64,000 nucleotides of DNA from Gemmatimonadota bacterium (GTDB lineage: Bacteria; Gemmatimonadota; Gemmatimonadetes; Longimicrobiales; Gaopeijiaceae): assembly GCA_022823365.1 (NCBI GenBank), contig JAJDXG010000063.1:114113-178112 (forward strand), in the 5' to 3' direction. This document shows, in pieces, positions 63,643-64,000 of the stretch; the stretch's first letter is position 1; the number at the start of each line of letters is the position of its first letter. The notes below the pieces were generated by a model. The model had not been told where the DNA came from. It was given only the letters and a program-made list of their open reading frames with translations, and did not search any database. The position numbers and the translations under genes were made by a program.

Positions 63643-64000
63643 TCAGCGCGTCGCTGTTGGGCTGGCCCGGTGGCCGGTCCCTCCTCCTTCCCCCCAGCCC
63701 TCACCCTTCTCCCTCCAGAGGCACATCATCGCATAGCCCCAGTCGATGCGTTCGCCCGTCCAAAGCGAGTCGCCGGTCCAGGCGTCAATGCCGTCCTGGC
63801 CGTGCCAACGACCCAGACCGAAGTCCTGCACGGCGCGCGCCGCGCCATCGCCGGGCACTAGGCCGCCGAGGTCCGGGGAGTCGGGCACCACGGGCCGCCG
63901 AACGCCCAGAGGGTTGAGGAAGCGCGGGGCTCCCCACTCGTCCATCTCCACCCGCCAGCCCCCTTCGTGGACCGCGCGGTGGTGGAAGGGACACAGGAGC
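63643..64000 (-). CDS. C-terminal part of an HNH endonuclease (N-terminus cut by window end)
   Basis: The frame is open to the window end. It begins LLCPFHHRAVHEGGWRVEMDEWG, the hallmark ending of HNH nucleases (often DUF222 proteins), and continues about 100 residues to the stop at 63643. The last His of the HNH site is present; the first His and the Asn are beyond the window. The gene's upstream part and its role (free-standing or part of a mobile element) cannot be seen. Confidence 0.6.
   Translation of the reverse strand, partial: LLCPFHHRAVHEGGWRVEMDEWGAPRFLNPLGVRRPVVPDSPDLGGLVPGDGAARAVQDFGLGRWHGQDGIDAWTGDSLWTGERIDWGYAMMCLWREKGEGWGEGGGTGHRASPTATR

Overview
This is a G+C-rich bacterial chromosome segment with no rRNA, tRNA, CRISPR array or recognisable insertion sequence. 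It carries many secreted proteins and lipoproteins: M14, M28 and S9 peptidases, a sortilin/VPS10-like BNR propeller, a class C serine hydrolase, a lipoprotein amidohydrolase and a TonB-type barrel with a carboxypeptidase-regulatory domain. It also encodes fused isobutyryl-CoA mutase and CstA. This mix best fits a heterotrophic, peptide-using member of the Gemmatimonadota. The assignment is an inference from gene content, not from a marker gene.

Layout. 1-2037: a DUF5107/TPR lipoprotein cut by the window edge. 2217-9605 (minus): an operon of alpha-oxoamine synthase, ADC-fold protein, DAGK-family lipid kinase, icmF and a six-TM ABC membrane domain. 9606-12192 (plus, divergent with no gap): PlsC acyltransferase, a Tam41/Mmp37-like nucleotidyltransferase and a CDP-alcohol phosphatidyltransferase, each overlapping the next by 4 nt. 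This gives a compact route from lysophosphatidate through CDP-diacylglycerol to a phospholipid. Together the two arms look like a membrane-lipid island, with serine palmitoyltransferase-like and ceramide-kinase-like members on the left. 12225-18909: VPS10-like protein, serine hydrolase and M28 peptidase. 19077-20243: a DUF4143 ATPase with a palindrome over its promoter and probably a leaderless mRNA. 20369-27140: three tandem paralogous LVIVD-type propeller lipoproteins with a DUF305 gene between copies 1 and 2. 27314-31067: an HD-domain metalloprotein and the TonB-type barrel.

31261-38885: two lipoproteins built from the same cadherin-like repeat flank a patch of lower G+C. The patch holds a CBS/HEPN-like protein, a small Cys/His-rich ORF and a frameshifted lipoprotein, and looks like a variable or acquired insertion. 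39295-47138 (minus): cupin, a small protein ending in Cys-Cys, ArsA-type ATPase, CstA transporter and a giant M14 carboxypeptidase. 47189-56159: a DUF5522/PP-loop fusion, a kinase-M23-aminotransferase triple fusion, an alpha/beta-hydrolase lipoprotein, lactate permease and amidohydrolase. 56190-57290: a GNAT-like acyltransferase of the YghO type, possibly relevant to ceramide synthesis.

57498-59409: a good sigma70-like promoter, a cobalamin riboswitch, a DUF6580 membrane protein resembling an ECF S-component, and a BtuF-like binding protein without a signal peptide. This is the best candidate here for a little-described system, a B12-controlled uptake or salvage locus. It fits with the B12-dependent IcmF in the same window. 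59406-63475 (minus): S9 peptidase, SDR, STAS protein and a small helical protein. 63643-64000: the tail of an HNH nuclease cut by the window end.

Starts were chosen from signal peptides, ribosome-binding sites and gene overlaps. All family calls come from reading the sequences, with no database search.
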